A stretch of DNA of 5,468 bases from NCBI GenBank assembly GCA_021788565.1, contig JAJYKO010000457.1, forward strand, positions 1 to 5,468, given 5' to 3'. The DNA is from Chloroflexota bacterium (GTDB taxonomy: Bacteria; Chloroflexota; UBA6077). The notes under the pieces were generated by a model, which did not search any database, was not told where the DNA came from, and saw nothing but the letters and a program-made list of their open reading frames with translations. Shown here piece by piece: positions 4,730 to 5,468 of this stretch (the first letter of the stretch is position 1; each line of letters begins with the position of its first letter). The translations under genes were made by a program, and so were the position numbers.

Positions 4730-5468
4730 ATGTCTAGGGTAGCTCAGCAAAGACATGATAAAGATCCCTTCGCCAAGGCGGAAGTCCGTCGGCTCAGCGC
4801 ATTCTTCGCGGTCGTGGGGCTCTTGCACGTCCTGGGCTGGGGCACGCTGGTGCTCTTCGTCGCGCCGAAGTACCCCTCGGTGCTGGGGATCGGGGTCGGC
4901 TTCACCGCCTACCTACTTGGGCTACGCCACGCCTTCGATGCCGACCACATATCCGCCATCGACAACACCACCCGCAAACTGATAGCCGAGGGCAAACAAC
5001 CGCTTGGTGTTGGCTTCTTCTTTTCTCTGGGTCACTCCACGACGGTGCTGGGCCTCGCCCTGGCAATCGCCATTGCCCAGCAGGTGGCAGGCCAATTGAT
5101 CGGCGACAACTCGACCTTGAGGGATCTCGGGGGGCTCCTCGGTACCGGCTCCTCAGCCATCTTCCTGTACCTCATCGCCGCGCTCAATATCGTGATCCTG
5201 GTCGACGTCCTCAGGGTGCTGCGGCAGATGCGCCGAGGAGAGTACAGCGAAGAGAAGCTCGAGGCGCAGCTCATCGCTCGGGGGCTCATGGGCCGCTTCT
5301 TCGGGCGCATCTCGCGGACCGTCAGCAGCAGCTGGCAGATGTTCCCGGTGGGCTTCCTCTTCGGGCTCGGCTTCGACACGGCGAGCCAGGTGACGCTCCT
5401 GGCCCTCGCCGCTGGGGCCGAGTCGGATGGGCTGCCCTTCTATGCGATCCTGTGCCTGCCGATCATCT
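4730..5468 (+). CDS. NiCoT-family nickel/cobalt permease, 3' truncated by window
   Basis: This is a high-affinity Ni(II)/Co(II) transporter of the HoxN/NixA/NicT family; 246 codons are visible, while the family usually has 330-380 residues, so the gene continues past the window. The signature in the second helix, LGLRHAFDADHISAIDNTTR, contains HxxxxDH (His67 to His73), the metal-selective motif. Other family blocks follow: GFFFSLGHST (His102), LGTGSSAIFLYLIAALNI (about 141-158) and FGLGFDTASQVTLL (about 211-224). The N-terminal 20 residues are polar, as usual. The start ATG 4730 has CGAGGAG (4715-4721) with eight bases of spacing. The upstream cobalamin riboswitch argues that cobalt for B12 synthesis is the physiological substrate; motif reading alone cannot separate cobalt from nickel preference. 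The 159-base leader between the terminator and the start holds only weak stems (such as GTCGCT 4661-4666 with AGCGAC 4689-4694). Confidence 0.94.
   Translation, partial: MSRVAQQRHDKDPFAKAEVRRLSAFFAVVGLLHVLGWGTLVLFVAPKYPSVLGIGVGFTAYLLGLRHAFDADHISAIDNTTRKLIAEGKQPLGVGFFFSLGHSTTVLGLALAIAIAQQVAGQLIGDNSTLRDLGGLLGTGSSAIFLYLIAALNIVILVDVLRVLRQMRRGEYSEEKLEAQLIARGLMGRFFGRISRTVSSSWQMFPVGFLFGLGFDTASQVTLLALAAGAESDGLPFYAILCLPII

Noticed and set aside
4696..4737. Thirteen-codon frame ahead of the permease (MSDHQGPRSVRYV)
   Set aside because: No ribosome site, and it overlaps the ribosome site and start of the permease gene.
1..5468. CRISPR arrays, transposase genes, tRNA or rRNA genes
   Set aside because: I saw no regularly spaced repeats, no transposase motifs, no insertion-sequence ends and no cloverleaf sequence in the window.

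Overview
This is a GC-rich stretch with all genes on the plus strand. It looks like a bacterial accessory or metal-handling neighbourhood. Nothing here fixes the species. The small SHOCT and PepSY proteins, the short CcmH with two membrane segments and the high GC content would fit a Chloroflexota-like or deep actinobacterial genome, but that is only an inference with low confidence.

Layout: (1) positions 1-268 hold the C-terminal end of a P1B-type ATPase whose last two membrane helices carry the YN and MxxSS signatures of copper(I) exporters. A perfect 16-bp palindrome overlaps its stop codon. (2) After a G/C-rich leader (269-499) comes a tight three-gene operon: ccdA (500-1252), a membrane-anchored TlpA/ResA/CcmG-like thioredoxin (1256-1792) and ccmH (1789-2286). 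Together these form a thiol-reducing relay across the membrane, used for cytochrome c maturation or for copper-site assembly. (3) A small YHS-domain protein (2440-2805) follows, with a methionine-rich front half and a terminal CCC. (4) An almost 400-base non-coding gap (2806-3197) contains a strong structured element (a 19-bp hairpin, a 9-bp hairpin and a possible pseudoknot). Just before the next gene it also has a set of phased 11-bp TTCA repeats resembling an OmpR/PhoB-family response-regulator site. (5) A SHOCT-domain membrane protein (3198-3446) and a secreted, Gly/Met-rich protein with two PepSY-like repeats (3492-4184) form a second operon, closed by a 14-bp hairpin. (6) A clear sigma70-type promoter (4318-4346) drives a cobalamin riboswitch (4368-4483) with a downstream intrinsic terminator (4530-4570). 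This controls a NiCoT-family nickel/cobalt permease (4730 to the window end, truncated).

Taken together: copper export, thiol reduction and cytochrome/copper-centre assembly, and several small proteins rich in Met or Cys point to envelope copper handling. The last unit is a separate cobalt-uptake module repressed when vitamin B12 is plentiful. The least explained parts are the structured element at 2853-2936, the phased repeats at 3114-3157 and the small Met/Cys-rich proteins.
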